Source: Candidatus Coprenecus stercorigallinarum
GTDB lineage: Bacteria > Bacteroidota > Bacteroidia > Bacteroidales > UBA932
Direction: 5' to 3'
NCBI GenBank assembly: GCA_018711305.1
Contig: DVIL01000074.1
Span: forward strand, 1 to 64,000
Length of the DNA: 64,000 nucleotides
The translations under genes and the position numbers were made by a program. The notes beneath the pieces were generated by a model. It saw only the letters and a list, made by a program, of their open reading frames with translations. It was not told the origin of the DNA and made no database searches. Below, in pieces: positions 62,686 through 64,000 of the stretch. Every line of letters starts with the position of its first letter. Positions within the stretch are counted from its first letter, which is position 1.

Positions 62686-63141
62686 TTACTTTTGTTCGTT
62701 AATGTTGATTAATACTGGAGACTGGGCCTGATGAGGATGCTCGGGACCTGCGTATACATGAAGGTTCCTGTACATCTTGGCGCCCAGACGGGTCTTGGGG
62801 AGCATCTTGCGGATGGCCTCCCTCACTACGGCTTCCGGCTTGCGAGTAAGAAGTTCCTTGGGAGTAGCGAAACGCTGGCCTCCGGGATAGCCGGTGTGAC
62901 GTACATAGACCTTGTCGGTGAGTTTCTTCCCGGTGAAACGGACTTTCTCGGCATTGATTATGATGACATAATCGCCGCAGTCCATGTTCGGAGAATAGTA
63001 CACCTTGTTCTTACCGCGCAGCATGATAGCCACTTTGGAGGCAAGGCGACCCACGATCTGGTCTGTTGCATCAACCACTACCCATTTCTTCTCGATCATG
63101 TTCGGGTTAGCCGACACTGTTTTGTAGCTTAATGTGTCCAC
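62686..63141 (-). CDS. rplM: 50S ribosomal protein L13
   Basis: A 151-residue L13 (uL13): WVVVDATDQIVGRLASKVAIMLRGKNKVYYSPNMDCGDYVIIINAEKVRFTGKKLTDKVYVRHTGYPGG and RMLPKTRLGAKMYRNLHVYAGPEHPHQAQ are canonical. The start codon is GTG (63141); no in-frame ATG gives the conserved MDTLSYKT N-terminus. It is the first gene of the rplM-rpsI-rpsB-tsf operon. Confidence 0.96.
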   Translation of the reverse strand: MDTLSYKTVSANPNMIEKKWVVVDATDQIVGRLASKVAIMLRGKNKVYYSPNMDCGDYVIIINAEKVRFTGKKLTDKVYVRHTGYPGGQRFATPKELLTRKPEAVVREAIRKMLPKTRLGAKMYRNLHVYAGPEHPHQAQSPVLININEQK

Positions 63142-63182
63142 TGTGTTGATTTTTAAGTTAATACATTAAAATTTGTTGCAAT

Positions 63183-63210
63183 CCCCCTATTATAAGGGGG
63201 TGCAAAGATA
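63183..63210 (-). promoter_or_regulatory. rplM operon promoter and 5'-terminal hairpin
   Basis: TATCTTTG (63210-63203, minus strand) is followed after two bases by CCCCCT-TATAAT-AGGGGG (63200-63183), a stable hairpin that would form at the extreme 5' end of the mRNA. About 40 bases then lead to the GTG start. It may protect the 5' end or serve as an autoregulatory L13 site; no characterised motif was recognised. Confidence 0.6.
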
Positions 63211-63243
63211 GAGAAAAAATCCAATGATGCAAAACAAAGCGCT

Positions 63244-63275
63244 AAAAAAGAGGCCGCTCCATCGGGGGCGGCCTC
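63244..63275 (-). terminator. rho-independent terminator after the DUF1735 gene
   Basis: On the minus strand GAGGCCGC, 10-base loop, GCGGCCTC, then six T residues. It begins 37 bases past the stop codon of the partial gene. Confidence 0.9.
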
Positions 63276-63312
63276 CAGGTTAAGTACATGAAAAAGTGAA
63301 ATTTCAGAGACT

Positions 63313-64000
63313 CTATTCTTTTGTTTCTTCCGGAGCCATGAAGACTTCGAGGTAAATGATATTATCCGAGCCGGCTATGAAATAGTCAGTGGCAATATCG
63401 TGAATCTCGATAGGCAGGACATACCTCTTGCCGGGCTGCATCGCGCTCGTATTGGCGGTCACTTTGATGGCGGTCTTCATCGTGCCTGTCTTAATCGTAA
63501 CAGGCGTTGTCTTGACCTGATCGGAAGTGTCTCCCTCACCGTCTCCGCCTTCATCGCCTTCTGCCGTAAGCCCGGCCTCACCGGCACTGGCTGCAGGCAC
63601 GTACTCTTTTATAGAGATAGCGGGATCAACCGTGAAGTAAGTCGGTATGTCTGCGCTCGAAAGCAGTTCATATTTCGTAGAGTCATCAGGAAGACTTGCG
63701 CTGAGAATTACTACCCGTTCAGGGTCAATGAGCAGATCAGCCACAACATCCTGGTTGATGGTAACGGGATAGTCGATAGCAAGCTCGATATCGAAACTTA
63801 CAGGGTCCCCGGGCTTTACATTCCTTACGGCATTGGTATCCTTTGCGGCAGACGCGATTCCTACCTCGGGCTCGGCCATATTGATCTCAAGGTCGAGATA
63901 ATTGAAGTTGCCGCTGATGAGATAACCGTCGCTCGCTCCGGCTATTTTGAGAGGCAGAACGTAAGACCTGCCGACTTCGAAAGTCTCATCCACATCTACA
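63313..64000 (-). CDS. DUF1735-domain surface protein, partial (5' end outside the window)
   Basis: The C-terminal 229 or so residues of a protein whose start lies beyond the window edge; the frame is open to base 64000 (reading VDVDETFEVGRSYVLPLKI). It contains repeated DUF1735-type units: RSYVLPLKIAGASDGYLISGNFNYLDLEI near the start and KRYVLPIEIHDIATDYFIAGSDNIIYLEVFMAPEE at the end, around a middle domain with FDIELAIDYPVTINQDVVADLLIDPERV. DUF1735 proteins of Bacteroidales are usually surface lipoproteins with glycan-binding or glycosidase partners. An acidic Gly/Glu/Asp linker (EGDEGGDGEGDTSDQ) interrupts one unit. A strong terminator follows. Confidence 0.75.
   Translation of the reverse strand, partial: VDVDETFEVGRSYVLPLKIAGASDGYLISGNFNYLDLEINMAEPEVGIASAAKDTNAVRNVKPGDPVSFDIELAIDYPVTINQDVVADLLIDPERVVILSASLPDDSTKYELLSSADIPTYFTVDPAISIKEYVPAASAGEAGLTAEGDEGGDGEGDTSDQVKTTPVTIKTGTMKTAIKVTANTSAMQPGKRYVLPIEIHDIATDYFIAGSDNIIYLEVFMAPEETKE

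Overview
The window looks like a chromosomal segment of a fairly GC-rich member of the Bacteroidales; an Alistipes-like Rikenellaceae is a guess from base composition and gene content, not something I could test. The signs are: many promoters of the Bacteroidetes type (TAnnTTTG at -7, often TTTG or TTG 19-21 bases upstream), few Shine-Dalgarno sequences, very short leaders, and lineage-typical genes (GldH-like lipoprotein next to RicT and HolB, DUF1735 and DUF3109 proteins, a PG0541-type protein beside an RND pump, a DAHP synthase/chorismate mutase fusion, CarboxypepD_reg outer-membrane proteins, the rplM-rpsI-rpsB-tsf operon).

Layout. 0-2.1 kb: a small redox cassette, two iron-sulfur-flavoprotein-like oxidoreductases and an NTF2-fold protein, divergent from an HxlR regulator across a repeat-containing operator. 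2.1-2.7 kb: intergenic, with an IS3-like transposase remnant and a dispersed 40-bp palindrome. 2.7-11.3 kb: xth, a secreted GH2 beta-galactosidase, a lone fumarate reductase/succinate dehydrogenase cytochrome b gene, the DAHP synthase/chorismate mutase fusion, a lipoprotein, frr and pyrH. 11.5-25.6 kb: an eleven-gene export operon on the minus strand. 25.6-27.2 kb: a repeat-rich intergenic region carrying the operon's promoter. 27.2-30.4 kb: hemW and three conserved small proteins. 30.5-35.2 kb: a YtrA-type GntR/ABC cluster with an outer-membrane receptor-like protein. 35.2-50.7 kb: RNA modification enzymes, a degenerate M16 peptidase, TPR and U32 proteins, an EFR1 ferredoxin, holB-ricT-gldH-trmB, a polyprenyl synthase, trxA between two porin-like paralogues, and serine dehydratase. 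50.8-57.3 kb: a tetR-tolC-acrA-acrB-PG0541 efflux operon. 57.4-64 kb: kbl, repeats, a deformylase-like lipoprotein, the ribosomal protein operon and a partial DUF1735 protein.

The most striking system is the 11.5-25.6 kb operon. It has one MacB/LolD-type ATPase, one HlyD-type adaptor and one TolC, but eight separate FtsX/MacB-like permeases arranged as four A-B pairs. Upstream lies a textbook sigma-54 promoter (TGGCACG-N4-TTGC) with a cluster of CGGACA/TGTCCG half-sites about 80-105 bases upstream of the inferred start, as expected for an NtrC-family activator encoded elsewhere. I infer an inducible envelope-stress or antimicrobial export system in which one ATPase may serve several alternative permease heterodimers.

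Other points worth a look: an exported lipoprotein relative of peptide deformylase whose metal-ligand Cys (EGCLS) is Tyr; an M16 peptidase with both HxxEH histidines replaced; two overlapping divergent promoters that form a perfect 22-bp palindrome; several dispersed or tandem palindromic repeats; and a partial duplication of the end of the EFR1 gene. No tRNA, rRNA or CRISPR array was seen.
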